64,000 nucleotides of DNA from Bacteroidales bacterium (GCA_029932855.1 JAOZPG010000010.1:19507-83506); one strand, 5' to 3'; shown: positions 35,942 to 45,497, numbered from the stretch's first letter. Notes: generated by a model not told the origin, from the sequence alone. Numbers and translations: made by a program.

Positions 35942-37793
35942 TTACAGGCTTCTGCTTTCTTTGTTGTTCACAACGCTTTCACTAAGCTTGTGGGGACAGG
36001 AGGCACTTGTGGGCCTGGAAGAGAATTCATTGCTCAGGAATTATCACAGTGAAGTGAAAGCCTCAGTGAAAGCATTAATGACTACCGACACCCTGGGACT
36101 TCCGTTTTTTGACGATTTCTCAAAAGAAGACATATTCCCCTCGCCTGATAAATGGGAAGACAGGGAAGTTTTTATAAATACTACATGGGGAATTCATCCT
36201 CCTTCCCTGGGAGTGGCAAGCTTTGATGTCTTAAATGAACAGGGACTTATATATGAATATGCCGAGACATATGGTTTTATAGCCGATCATTTAACATCTG
36301 TGCCGCTGGATCTTAGTAGCGGGGGCCCCGGGGATACTTATCTAAGTTTTTATTACCAGCCCGGTGGACTGGGAGATATGCCCAATGAGGGAGATTCTCT
36401 TTTTCTGGAATTCCTGTCTCCTTCTGATACTGTCTGGGACAGGGCCTGGGCTGCCGGAGGACCAGAAACTGATTCTGTACCGGAGTTCAGGCATGTTATG
36501 ATACATATAGACAGCCTTAAATACCTGGATAAAGGATTCAGGTTCAGGTTTATGAACCTTGCTAGTATAAGCACTTCGGGTGATATCCCTGGTATCAGGA
36601 CTAATTGTGACCACTGGCACATAGATTATGTGTTTCTTGATACCGACAGGACCCTTAATGATACTGTTCCGCATGATGTTGTGATATCAGAGCCCATGCA
36701 GTCGATACTCAATAATCATGAAGCTATGCCCTGGCGGCATTACAAAGAGAATATTTATAATGAAATGGGTGGCTATATTCCCATTATTTATACCAATCTT
36801 GATTCAATCACAAGAAATGTAACAAGAGATTTCCAGATATGGGATGTTTATGATGATATGGAATCTCATTCCTATTCTGCAGGTGCAGAAAACATCAGTC
36901 CCTGGCAAACTATTGAATATAATTCAAACCTTCTCTGGAATTTTGGTTCTTCACAGCAGGATTCTGCCCTGTTCAGGATAAAAGCATGGCTTGTTACCGA
37001 TGACTTTGATAAAAAAGTAAATGATACAGTTGTTTTTTACCAGCATTTTGCCAACTATTTTGCTTATGATGACGGTATCCCTGAAGCAGGTTACGGATTA
37101 GCCGGCGAAGGAAGTGAGAATATGAGTGTCGCCTACAGCTTCAGGTCATATATTCCGGATAGTTTGCAGGCAGTAAATATTTTCTTTAACAGGTCATACC
37201 TTGATGAAAATGACAGTTACTTTCATCTTACTGTCTGGAATGATAATGAAGGACAACCGGGTGATATAATTTATTCAGATGAGAATAAGAAGCCAAAGTA
37301 CAGGGATAGTCTTAACTGTTTTGTGACTTACCCCCTTGATGAAAAAGTACCGGTTGATGGTATCTTTTATATTGGCTGGCAGCAAACATCCAAGGTTTTT
37401 CTTAATATAGGATTTGATAAAAACAGGAATAAAAACAGCAAGATACTGGTACAGAAGATGGGAGAGTGGAACATGACAATATATGAAGGTGCTTTAATGA
37501 TGAGACCTGTTGTGGGTGGGAATATTTTAAGCTCAATACCGGAACGATCTGCAGATATACAGTTCGAGATATATCCAAACCCGGTATCCGGCATGCTTAA
37601 GTTAAGATATGTCCCTGTTGTGCGTAGCACAGGACAGGAAGTGAAGATATATGATTCATGGGGCAGGCTGGTGAGATATTATGAATATCTGCCCGCCGAA
37701 ATTGATGTCTCCTTTCTTTCTCCCGGATTGTATATATTTGAACTGAAAGATGCCTCAGGCATATGCAGGAAGAAATTTATAAAAAACAGCTAA
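35925..37793 (+). CDS. Secreted protein with T9SS type A sorting domain
   Basis: The 622-residue protein has a signal peptide (about 1-24, ending SLWGQ) and a C-terminal T9SS sorting domain (about 545-622) with the motifs FEIYPNPVSGMLKLRY, VKIYDSWGRLV and SFLSPGLYIFELKD. It should cross the outer membrane by the type IX system. The body is beta-rich; residues about 60-240 look like a jellyroll carbohydrate-binding-type module (FFDDFSKEDIFPSPDKWEDR), with no catalytic motif visible. It overlaps the PASTA gene by 17 bases and precedes rluD by 18. Confidence 0.88.
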   Translation: MKYPANYRLLLSLLFTTLSLSLWGQEALVGLEENSLLRNYHSEVKASVKALMTTDTLGLPFFDDFSKEDIFPSPDKWEDREVFINTTWGIHPPSLGVASFDVLNEQGLIYEYAETYGFIADHLTSVPLDLSSGGPGDTYLSFYYQPGGLGDMPNEGDSLFLEFLSPSDTVWDRAWAAGGPETDSVPEFRHVMIHIDSLKYLDKGFRFRFMNLASISTSGDIPGIRTNCDHWHIDYVFLDTDRTLNDTVPHDVVISEPMQSILNNHEAMPWRHYKENIYNEMGGYIPIIYTNLDSITRNVTRDFQIWDVYDDMESHSYSAGAENISPWQTIEYNSNLLWNFGSSQQDSALFRIKAWLVTDDFDKKVNDTVVFYQHFANYFAYDDGIPEAGYGLAGEGSENMSVAYSFRSYIPDSLQAVNIFFNRSYLDENDSYFHLTVWNDNEGQPGDIIYSDENKKPKYRDSLNCFVTYPLDEKVPVDGIFYIGWQQTSKVFLNIGFDKNRNKNSKILVQKMGEWNMTIYEGALMMRPVVGGNILSSIPERSADIQFEIYPNPVSGMLKLRYVPVVRSTGQEVKIYDSWGRLVRYYEYLPAEIDVSFLSPGLYIFELKDASGICRKKFIKNS

Positions 37794-37811
37794 GGAAGAT
37801 TATCTATAAAC

Positions 37812-38849
37812 ATGCCGGAACAGATTTTACCAGGTGAAGAGAAAGAACTTTATGAACATTTTCATATTGATGTTGACAGGGGACAGACTAGCCTGAGGAT
37901 AGATAAATTCCTGGTCAATAAGCTTGAGAATGCTTCCCGGTCGCGAATACAGGCCGCCGCCCAGGCCGGAAATATTCTTGTAAATTCAAGGCAAGTAAAA
38001 CCAAACTACAAGGTTAAGCCCGGAGACAGCATTTCAATAGTGCTTGCATACCCTCCCAGGGAGTATGAACTGATACCTGAGGATATTCCCCTTGATATAG
38101 TATATGAAGATAATGACATTGCCATAGTGAACAAGAAGGCGGGAATGACGGTTCATCCGGGGATAAGTAATTACTCGGGTACCCTTGTAAATGCTCTGAG
38201 CTGGTATTTTAAAGACCTGCCCCTTTTCAGTTCGGGTGAGTTCAGGCCGGGACTGGTACACAGGATAGATAAGAATACTTCGGGGCTGCTTGTTGTGGCT
38301 AAAAACGAACTTTCGCTGAACAGGCTGGCAAAACAGTTTTTTGATCACACTGTTGACCGGAGGTACCAGGCGCTGGTATGGGGAATGCCCCCGGACAAGG
38401 AGGGAACAATTACCGGACATATAGGCCGCAATCCCAAGAATCGTACAGTAATGAGGGTGTTTCCCGACGGGAGCCAGGGTAAGCATGCAGTTACTCATTA
38501 TAAAGTACTTAAGGATCTTGGATATATATCGCTTATTGAATGCAAGCTTGAAACGGGAAGGACACACCAGATAAGGGTGCATTTACGTTATATAGGGCAT
38601 CCTCTTTTCAATGATAGTGAGTACGGGGGAAATGCCATCCTCAGGGGAACCACCTTCTCGAAATACAAGCAATTTGTTGAGAACTCATTTAAAATTATAC
38701 CACGGCAGGCTCTTCATGCCAAATCACTCACCATAACACATCCTGTATCGGGCGAGAGGCTTTATTTCGATTCTGAGCTTCCTGCCGATATGAAAGCTAT
38801 TATTAAGAAGTGGGAGACATATACTTCATCACGAAAAGAACTTAAGTGA
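37812..38849 (+). CDS. rluD: Ribosomal large-subunit pseudouridine synthase, RluD-type
   Basis: RluD-family enzymes convert specific uridines of 23S rRNA to pseudouridine. The 345-residue protein has an N-terminal S4 RNA-binding domain (about 24-85, with RIDKFLVNKLENASRSRIQ) and the catalytic RluA core with the active-site aspartate in LVHRIDKNTSGLLVVAKN. LETGRTHQIRVHL follows. Exact uridine targets cannot be told from RluA-family sequence alone. A weak hairpin with a T run follows the stop. Confidence 0.93.
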   Translation: MPEQILPGEEKELYEHFHIDVDRGQTSLRIDKFLVNKLENASRSRIQAAAQAGNILVNSRQVKPNYKVKPGDSISIVLAYPPREYELIPEDIPLDIVYEDNDIAIVNKKAGMTVHPGISNYSGTLVNALSWYFKDLPLFSSGEFRPGLVHRIDKNTSGLLVVAKNELSLNRLAKQFFDHTVDRRYQALVWGMPPDKEGTITGHIGRNPKNRTVMRVFPDGSQGKHAVTHYKVLKDLGYISLIECKLETGRTHQIRVHLRYIGHPLFNDSEYGGNAILRGTTFSKYKQFVENSFKIIPRQALHAKSLTITHPVSGERLYFDSELPADMKAIIKKWETYTSSRKELK

Positions 38850-38869
38850 GCAGAGCTTAGTGTTTTTTT
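38840..38869 (+). terminator. Possible terminator after rluD
   Basis: ACTTAAG and CTTAGT can pair with one bulge around a 9-base loop, followed by GTTTTTTT. The stem overlaps the rluD stop codon and is short, so the call is tentative. Confidence 0.4.
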
Positions 38870-38951
38870 GATTACCGGCTTTTTTACAATAATAATCCCA
38901 TGTATTTGATACAGTTCTGTGACTAATATGATTAAGTTGGGATAATTCTGA

Positions 38952-38959
38952 TATATTTG
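38952..38959 (+). promoter_or_regulatory. -7 promoter element of the TlpA-like gene
   Basis: TATATTTG is a perfect TAnnTTTG match, 28 bases before the start at 38988. No well-spaced TTG was found upstream. Confidence 0.45.
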
Positions 38960-38987
38960 CTGGAATTTTATTTTAAAGCATTAATAA

Positions 38988-40103
38988 ATGAAAAATCTTT
39001 TTTACTTTTTTGCTGCAGCTATCTTGCTGCAATCCTGTTCTACTGAACCCGGCTATGTTATCAATACACAACTTGACGGAATTACAGACGGCAAGGCCTT
39101 TCTTGTACAAAGAATTGATGGCGAATATGTTAATGTCGATTCTGCTCTTATTGAAAACGGGAAGTTTATCATGCAGGGCTCAGTTGTTATACCCGATGTA
39201 TTTGATCTGAAGATTGACGGAAAAAGGGGAGCAAAAAGATTTTACCTCGAAAACTCAGTGATTGAGATAAGAGGAAACGCCGATTCTCTTCGCGAGGCGG
39301 AGGTGTCAGGCTCACAAACTAACGATGAGTATGGTGTATATACCGATACACTTTATCAATATTATGATGTGTTGAGGGGATATTCATTAAAGATGAGGGA
39401 AGCAAGGGCCGGGAAAGATGAAAGCCAGGGAGAAAAGGATCTTGCCGGTCTCGAAGAGGAGTATATGGCAAAGTCAGATTCAGTGTATGATGAGATGGTC
39501 TCATACCAGATGGACTATCTTAAGGCAAATCCTTCTTCATATTTATCCCCTTCCATACTTCAGGCTAATTCATATTCAATGGATGCTACTGAACTTGAGG
39601 AATACCTGTCCGCAATGGATGAATCGCTGTCTGCTTCCAATATTGTAAAGAACCTGCAGGCAAGGGTTGAGGTATTAAAGAAAGTTGCAATTGGTCAGCC
39701 TGCTCCCGATTTTACTCAAAACGATTCTATGGGCAATCCGGTATCACTGTCATCCTTTAAAGGTAAATATGTGCTTATTGATTTCTGGGCTGCATGGTGC
39801 GGACCATGTCGTGGTGAAAATCCCAATGTTGTTAAGGCATACAATACGTACAACGACAAGGGATTTGAAGTACTGGGAATATCTCTCGACGATAACAGGG
39901 ACAGCTGGTTAAAAGCAGTTAAGGATGATCATCTCAGCTGGACACATCTGTCTGAGCTTAACGGCTGGTCTAACTCGGCAGCCAGGCTGTACGGGGTAAA
40001 TGCCATTCCTGGAAATTTCCTGATTAACGATGAAGGAATAATAGTGGCCAGGAATATACGCGGGGAGGAGCTGCAGGAAAAGCTGGCAGAGATCTTTAAT
40101 TAA
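38988..40103 (+). CDS. TlpA-family thiol-disulfide lipoprotein with DUF4369 domain
   Basis: The 371-residue protein has a lipobox cysteine near residue 17 (LLQSC), an N-terminal DUF4369 beta domain (about 20-120), a helical linker, and a C-terminal thioredoxin fold (about 230-371) with the active site WAAWCGPCRGE. It probably reduces or exchanges disulfides in the periplasm, as TlpA/ResA proteins do. Many such paralogs occur in Bacteroidota, and their partners are mostly unknown. It has its own -7 element, and its stop abuts the converging hypothetical gene. Confidence 0.92.
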   Translation: MKNLFYFFAAAILLQSCSTEPGYVINTQLDGITDGKAFLVQRIDGEYVNVDSALIENGKFIMQGSVVIPDVFDLKIDGKRGAKRFYLENSVIEIRGNADSLREAEVSGSQTNDEYGVYTDTLYQYYDVLRGYSLKMREARAGKDESQGEKDLAGLEEEYMAKSDSVYDEMVSYQMDYLKANPSSYLSPSILQANSYSMDATELEEYLSAMDESLSASNIVKNLQARVEVLKKVAIGQPAPDFTQNDSMGNPVSLSSFKGKYVLIDFWAAWCGPCRGENPNVVKAYNTYNDKGFEVLGISLDDNRDSWLKAVKDDHLSWTHLSELNGWSNSAARLYGVNAIPGNFLINDEGIIVARNIRGEELQEKLAEIFN

Positions 40104-40592
40104 TTATTTTTTCAATATCAGCTCAATATTCCTGTCAAATACTTCAGTCTCGTAGTAGGGGTTAAAATCAGGATTGGCTACTTGTTTTCCTGACTCAGTA
40201 TCAAAGAAACCCATTATGAACTGTGCGGGCAGGGTGTAGATCAGCATTTCATTGTAACCCATTACCGGGGGGTATTTGGTTAGTACCTCTGAGAAATGAG
40301 ATCCGCTGTTTACCAGTTTCCGGTTAATTGACTCTATGAGCTCGTTGTTTATCTGTATTACAATGGCTACTTTCCCATAGGCCCTGCGGATATTTATGAA
40401 ATATGTGAGTTCTATAATATCATCCGGAGAAACATGATCGGTAGTGTTTCCCAGGTGGTTCTCAAACATAAAGCCTTTATGCATAATCTTTTCTGCAAGT
40501 CTTGTATCTCTTAGCCTGTGAAGAAAAGTGGCCAGTTTTTTATCAGTACCGATAAAACTGCTTAGTTCTTTTATAATGTCGGGATCATCCAT
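40104..40592 (-). CDS. Hypothetical protein
   Basis: I do not recognise this 162-residue protein. It has no signal peptide or membrane segment and is probably cytoplasmic. Notable segments are the N-terminal helical ELSSFIGTDKKLATFLHRL, FENHLGNTTDHVSPDD, a hydrophobic strand GKVAIVIQI, and YPPVMGYNEMLIYTLPAQFI. The composition and codon use are like the neighbours, so it appears to be a real gene. It stands alone between the TlpA-like gene (converging, no gap) and lpdA (divergent, 167 bases). Confidence 0.65.
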   Translation of the reverse strand: MDDPDIIKELSSFIGTDKKLATFLHRLRDTRLAEKIMHKGFMFENHLGNTTDHVSPDDIIELTYFINIRRAYGKVAIVIQINNELIESINRKLVNSGSHFSEVLTKYPPVMGYNEMLIYTLPAQFIMGFFDTESGKQVANPDFNPYYETEVFDRNIELILKK

Positions 40593-40759
40593 AAGGGCGG
40601 ATTAAATATTTTATGATTCATTGAACACAAGAAATTATATTCTAATGTGCTTAGAAATTTTATTCTAAGATAAGACAAAGAAAGGAAATACTATAAATGA
40701 ATTATATGATAAGATATTTTTAACTTTATACATTATTGAAAATAAATGATTTTGAACGA

Positions 40760-42160
40760 ATGGAACGAATAAAATATGATCTGTTGATAATTGGCAGTGG
40801 TCCCGGAGGCTATGTGGCTGCAATAAAGGCTTCACAACTCGGACTGAAAGTGGTGGTGATAGAGAGGGATGAGATAGGTGGGATATGCCTTAACTGGGGT
40901 TGTATCCCTGCCAAGGCATTATTAAAGACTGCCCAGGTAATGGACTATATAAAGCATGCCGGGGATTATGGCATAGATATTAAGGGAAGCATTGAGCCCG
41001 ATATGAAAAAAATAGTTGAGCGTAGCAGGAATGTTGCCGAGGGCATGAGCAAGGGGGTTCAGTTTCTTTTCAGGAAGAATAAGATTGATGTTATCAAAGG
41101 TTCAGGGAAACTGGTGTCGGCTAATGAGGTTGAGGTCAGTTCGCCTGATGGGAAAACAGAACTGATGGTGGCAGATCATATAATCCTGGCAACAGGGGCA
41201 AGGTCGAAAGAGATCCCCGGGCTTAAGCAGGATGGCAAAAAGATAATTGCATACAGGGAGGCGCTGACACTTAACAGGATACCTGAATCCATGATAGTTG
41301 TCGGTTCGGGTGCAATAGGAAGTGAGTTTGCATGGTTTTACCATTCCATGGGAACAAAAGTAAGCCTTGTGGAGTTCCTGCCTCATATTGTGCCCGTTGA
41401 GGATGAAGAAGTATCAAAGCAGCTTGAAAGATCGTTTAAGAAAGCTAAGATTAAAGTGATGACCGGTTCGGCTGTGGAATCTGTTGATATATCCGGAAAG
41501 CTCTGTAAGGCAAAGCTGAAGACCAGGAAGGGTATTGAAGAGATTGAAGCAGAGCTGGTACTTTCAGCTGTGGGTGTCAGTCCCAATATTGAAGGACTGG
41601 GACTTGAAGAACTTGGCATTGCAACAGAGAATGGCAGGATAAAGGTTGATGACTATTATAATACCAGCCTGAAGGGGGTTTATGCAATTGGAGATATTGT
41701 TCACGGTCCCGCCCTGGCCCATGTGGCATCGGCTGAAGGGATAATATGTGTTGAAAAAATAGCGGGTAAGGATCCCGCGGCCCTGGATTATGAAAATATT
41801 CCTTCCTGCACCTATACTTCCCCGGAAGTTGCTTCTGTGGGTATTACCGAGTCTGCTGCCAGGGAAAAGGGACTGGAAATAAAAGTTGGTAAGTTTCCTT
41901 TTACCGCTTCAGGTAAAGCCAGTGCTGCCGGCAGGAGAGATGGTTTTGTAAAGCTTATTTTTGATGAAAAATACGGGGAACTGCTGGGTGCCCATATGAT
42001 AGGGGACAATGTAACTGAGATGATAGCTGAGATAGTGGTGGCGAGGAAGCTTGAGACCACTGCACATGAAATGATAAAAAGTGTACATCCGCACCCAACA
42101 ATGTCGGAAGCTGTTATGGAAGCGGCGGCAGCAGCATATGATGAGGTGATACACCTGTAA
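40760..42160 (+). CDS. lpdA: Dihydrolipoyl dehydrogenase
   Basis: This FAD enzyme reoxidises dihydrolipoamide with NAD+; it is the E3/L subunit of 2-oxoacid dehydrogenases and of the glycine cleavage system. The FAD motif GSGPGGYVAA, the redox-active pair GGICLNWGCIPAKAL, the NAD motif GSGAIGSEFAWFY and the C-terminal HPHPTMSEAV (catalytic His-Glu) are all present. I start at the ATG at 40760 (MERIKYDLLII), about 466 residues; the frame is open eight codons further to a TTG. It may serve the P protein encoded at 1567. Confidence 0.95.
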   Translation: MERIKYDLLIIGSGPGGYVAAIKASQLGLKVVVIERDEIGGICLNWGCIPAKALLKTAQVMDYIKHAGDYGIDIKGSIEPDMKKIVERSRNVAEGMSKGVQFLFRKNKIDVIKGSGKLVSANEVEVSSPDGKTELMVADHIILATGARSKEIPGLKQDGKKIIAYREALTLNRIPESMIVVGSGAIGSEFAWFYHSMGTKVSLVEFLPHIVPVEDEEVSKQLERSFKKAKIKVMTGSAVESVDISGKLCKAKLKTRKGIEEIEAELVLSAVGVSPNIEGLGLEELGIATENGRIKVDDYYNTSLKGVYAIGDIVHGPALAHVASAEGIICVEKIAGKDPAALDYENIPSCTYTSPEVASVGITESAAREKGLEIKVGKFPFTASGKASAAGRRDGFVKLIFDEKYGELLGAHMIGDNVTEMIAEIVVARKLETTAHEMIKSVHPHPTMSEAVMEAAAAAYDEVIHL

Positions 42161-42184
42161 TTTTTTGAGCTGAATTATTATATT

Positions 42185-43291
42185 ATGAGAGTAAATAAAA
42201 GCGGGGCCCGTTATTCGGCCATAGTAGGCATAGGAGAAAAAATAAAGGAACTCAGTAAGCAAACAGCCAGGGAATATCTTTTCCTGAACAGGGGGGTCAA
42301 TGCGGTTTGTAATATAAACCTGAATGAGGTGGTAAAAGATATTGATTTCAACTCGGGTACTATACAGGTTTACCCGCCTAATTCCGGTTTCCCCAGGCTT
42401 AAATCTGCTATTAACGAGATATACTTTCATAATAGAACCAGGGATGATAATATTACCATTTCTGCAGGAGGTATGGGTGGGCTCGACCTTGTTTTTCAGA
42501 CCCTGGACATAGATAAGATATTGCTTCCAAGGTTTTACTGGGGTGCTTATGCTAATATTTTACTTATCCGTAATGTGCCCAACCAGACCTATAACAGTCT
42601 TCCTGAATTGAAAGCTCTGGCAGGCAGCATGGCAGGTACTGCAGTGATTATTTGTGATCCTAATAATCCTGTAGGAAACAAGTATGATGATGCGGAAGTG
42701 CTTGAAACAGTTAAGCTGCTTGAATCAAAAGGTGCGGTTGTGGTCTTTGACAGCCCTTACCGCAGGGTGTTTTACGACAGGGATGAACCAATGTTCGCTG
42801 AACTTGCACAGCTTGATAACGTAGTTATAGTTGAGAGTTTCAGTAAGTCTGTAGGCCTGTCCGGACAAAGGCTGGCATTTGTACATTCAGGCAATGAGGA
42901 ATTTAATAATGAACTGGGAATACGTATTCTTTATGCAAATAATGGCATTAATGGTTTTGCACAGGAGCTGGTAAGCCGCTTGCTGGTATCGGAGGAAGGG
43001 AAAAAGGCTGTTGATAACTTCAGGAAGGAGACCGTAAGAGATATAGGGCTGAATATTAGGTATTTGAAAGAAAAAGGTCTCCTGGCTGATAATGAATTTT
43101 ATTCCGATTCTGATCCTATGGGGATTTTTGTCATTGTTAATAAAACGGAAAAGGAATTGCTTGAAAAATACATAGGTAGTGTTTCTCTGAGTTATTTTAC
43201 AAAAGATGAAAAACAATGGGCATCACAGTTCTCAAGGCTGTGTGTTTCAGTTCCCCATTCCGGCTTTGTAGAGTTTTTCAGCAGTTTCTAA
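42185..43291 (+). CDS. PLP-dependent class I/II aminotransferase
   Basis: The 368-residue enzyme has fold-type I features: IICDPNNPVGN (Asn that contacts the cofactor), FDSPYRRVFYD, and the PLP lysine in ESFSKSVGLSGQRLAFVHSG. The N-terminal part is somewhat unusual (VNKSGARYSAIVGIGEKIKEL). The substrate cannot be told; aspartate or aromatic amino acids are usual for the class. It starts 24 bases after lpdA and is probably co-transcribed. Its stop overlaps the converging lipoprotein gene's stop by 4 bases. Confidence 0.88.
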   Translation: MRVNKSGARYSAIVGIGEKIKELSKQTAREYLFLNRGVNAVCNINLNEVVKDIDFNSGTIQVYPPNSGFPRLKSAINEIYFHNRTRDDNITISAGGMGGLDLVFQTLDIDKILLPRFYWGAYANILLIRNVPNQTYNSLPELKALAGSMAGTAVIICDPNNPVGNKYDDAEVLETVKLLESKGAVVVFDSPYRRVFYDRDEPMFAELAQLDNVVIVESFSKSVGLSGQRLAFVHSGNEEFNNELGIRILYANNGINGFAQELVSRLLVSEEGKKAVDNFRKETVRDIGLNIRYLKEKGLLADNEFYSDSDPMGIFVIVNKTEKELLEKYIGSVSLSYFTKDEKQWASQFSRLCVSVPHSGFVEFFSSF

Positions 43292-43950
43292 TAGTAATAA
43301 TCTATTTCCTTACTGTAAGCAGATCCTTCGTAGTTGAGGACAAGAATGAACTTTGTTGAGTGAGCATTGGAATTTTGCAGGGAGCTGATATCAAATGATA
43401 CATGATCTCCTATCCATGCCTCGCAAAGATCTCCGTTGGCATTATGGCACAGGGCCAGCACCGGCAGCATTCCCTTTGAGGTATTTTTCATTGTTGGTAG
43501 TATTGTTAAAGAAAAATCATGCTCATGGCAGCCACCACTATAGTGCAGCGCCAGGCCCAGGCAATCGCCATTTATTCCGAGGGTGTCGAGGCTGAAAGGG
43601 TCGGAGGGGAGTTTTGCAGAATAGGGGTTTAAGTCTTTGCACTCCAGCTCCCTTATGCTATCTATTCTTACTGTCTTCCCGACCATGCAGATGCTCATAT
43701 TGCTTAATTCGGTATAGGTCAGTATCACCCTTTGCCCGTCCATCAGCACAAAGTTCTCATCATTTATTTCAACGGGTTCCAGCTTATCACCATTAATCAG
43801 CTCAATGATAAAACCACAGCCGTCCAGGCCTGTGTAATCACGAACAATACCTTTTACTTCGTTCTTAATTATAACAGGATTATCCTCACAGCTGGAAAAG
43901 TTTAAAAAAACAGATGCCAGTATCAGTATAACAAAATGTTTCTTTTTCAT
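43288..43950 (-). CDS. Lipoprotein of unknown function
   Basis: The protein (about 220 residues from the ATG at 43950) has a lipoprotein signal peptide (MKKKHFVILILASVFLNFSSC). Two parts are visible: an N-terminal beta domain with TGLDGCGFIIELINGDKLEP and a C-terminal part with HYSGGCHEHDFSLTI. Seven or so cysteines after the lipid-bearing one may form disulfides or bind metal. I recall similar two-part lipoproteins in other Bacteroidota, all without a known role. An ATG five codons upstream is less likely because it would put charged residues before the signal. It follows the serpin gene by 31 bases, so the pair are probably co-expressed at the cell surface. Confidence 0.75.
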   Translation of the reverse strand: MKKKHFVILILASVFLNFSSCEDNPVIIKNEVKGIVRDYTGLDGCGFIIELINGDKLEPVEINDENFVLMDGQRVILTYTELSNMSICMVGKTVRIDSIRELECKDLNPYSAKLPSDPFSLDTLGINGDCLGLALHYSGGCHEHDFSLTILPTMKNTSKGMLPVLALCHNANGDLCEAWIGDHVSFDISSLQNSNAHSTKFILVLNYEGSAYSKEIDYYY

Positions 43951-43981
43951 GATCCAGATTTTCATAAATGAGAGTATCGTA

Positions 43982-45253
43982 TTATTCCGGGTTTTCCACC
44001 TTGCCCATAAACATAATGGCCCCGGTTGTGTTTTCTTTTATTATATAAACAAAAGGATGGTTTGCCCTGAACTCAATACTGTTATCTCCTCCGCCGCCTG
44101 CCGATGTAACGCCTATTGTAACTGAGGTTACAGCTGCTGCCTCTGTGCCTTCTTCGTCAAGCTCGATAAAAGTCTTATGTTTTACCGAAGAAATATACAG
44201 GTCAACATCAGAGTTTATCTTTGAGAAATCTGCTGCACCCTTACTATCAAAGGCAATTCCCATTCCTAACTGAGTCAGGTCGGGTATTAATTCCTTTTTG
44301 TATTCTATCTTGAATTTTGGAAGGAAAATATTTACTGCTGTCTCATCAGAGAAGTCCGCATTCCAGTTATCCCATGCGTCCTGGTTCATGGCTGATACAA
44401 GGCTGTCGAGGCTTACATTATAATTCGGCAGCAATATGGCCATGCTGAAGTTACCCTGCCCGTATGGAAGGTCAACCGCGCTGAATAGTTGATTGGAAGT
44501 ATATTTTATATTTTCCTTGAAAGACATGGTTTGTACATTATTGATAATGTTCCCTTCCTGGTCGTAAAATGCTTCTTCTTTTGTTTCTTCTTTGTTAAAC
44601 TGGTACTTCCAGGTAGCTTTAAAGTAAATCGCATTGATCAGGAACATAATATTCTCAGGATCGATCTGTTCAATGATCTTGTCAATCTTATCATGTGTTT
44701 TTTCAGCTACCCAGCCGTTTATTATTCCCACAGATGCAGGGTCGGTAAAATCAAGGCGGTTGACTTTTGCATCATAAAAAGTCTTGTTGACATTCAGGAA
44801 GTCTTCTTTCACCGGAAAATTATCGCGGTACCATATAGAGTTGCCAATCTCCATTATCACTTTCGGGTCTACACTGAGCAGGGCATTTATTAAAAGCTGG
44901 TAGGACTGGTTGATCTCTTCCAGGCTAAGGCCGGTAAGGTGCATCACTTCTTCAAAAGCTTTTTTTGTATCCCCCTCAGCTCCGTTGTAGGTCATGGCCA
45001 GTGCAAGAGAAATGCTTAATGGGGAGATCATTAGATTATCCTCGTCCTCCTCAAGTAAATTTGTTGTTTTAAATATATCGAAAGCAAAATCATTGCTTGT
45101 TTTAAGCAGGAGTAGGCTTTTCTGGTCCAGGTTAATTTGCTTTGGTCCTGCCGGGGAAACAGGGTCCTTTTCGCAGGAAGCAATAAATATAGCTGCTGCG
45201 AGTATTACAGATGACAGTATAATAACAGTTTTTGATCTAAATGGAGTTTTCAT
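43982..45253 (-). CDS. Serpin-family protease inhibitor, predicted lipoprotein
   Basis: The 423-residue protein has a signal peptide with a lipobox cysteine near residue 27 (FIASC) and a full serpin domain (about 45-423), including NAIYFKATWKYQF, the FLPKFKIEYKKEL segment and the C-terminal FRANHPFVYIIKENTTGAIMFMG. The reactive-loop hinge EEGTEAAAVT (about 367-376) matches the consensus of inhibitory serpins. Counting 17 residues from the first Glu puts the scissile bond near Thr383-Ser384. It probably traps serine or cysteine proteases at the cell surface. It seems to form a unit with the small lipoprotein gene downstream. Confidence 0.93.
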   Translation of the reverse strand: MKTPFRSKTVIILSSVILAAAIFIASCEKDPVSPAGPKQINLDQKSLLLLKTSNDFAFDIFKTTNLLEEDEDNLMISPLSISLALAMTYNGAEGDTKKAFEEVMHLTGLSLEEINQSYQLLINALLSVDPKVIMEIGNSIWYRDNFPVKEDFLNVNKTFYDAKVNRLDFTDPASVGIINGWVAEKTHDKIDKIIEQIDPENIMFLINAIYFKATWKYQFNKEETKEEAFYDQEGNIINNVQTMSFKENIKYTSNQLFSAVDLPYGQGNFSMAILLPNYNVSLDSLVSAMNQDAWDNWNADFSDETAVNIFLPKFKIEYKKELIPDLTQLGMGIAFDSKGAADFSKINSDVDLYISSVKHKTFIELDEEGTEAAAVTSVTIGVTSAGGGGDNSIEFRANHPFVYIIKENTTGAIMFMGKVENPE

Positions 45254-45438
45254 GACATATATTTTTTCAGGGCATACCCGGTTTATGTTTAGACAACTTT
45301 AACAGCCTGTAAGTTGCGTCTGGTGAATAATAAATGCAAGCAAATTCTGTGCCATCATCATTAATATAAATACGCAACCATTTATCATCTTAAATCATCA
45401 AATGAATGCAAAAGTTCTTTGAAAAAACCTTAATATGA

Positions 45439-45469
45439 TTGTTTAGCTCTAATATAAGCTGTAATTTTG
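45439..45469 (+). promoter_or_regulatory. Promoter of the ECF sigma/dual-membrane gene pair
   Basis: TTG (45439-45441), a 20-base spacer and TAATTTTG (45462-45469) fit the housekeeping consensus. Transcription from it would begin near 45475, after the upstream TTG codon at 45471, which argues for the GTG at 45498 as the translation start. Confidence 0.6.
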
Positions 45470-45497
45470 ATTGACGCAGGCCTTAAAAATTATAAGG

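Noticed and set aside
38034-38582. Open frame of 182 codons on the minus strand inside rluD
   Set aside because: It is antisense to a conserved pseudouridine synthase and looks like no known protein.
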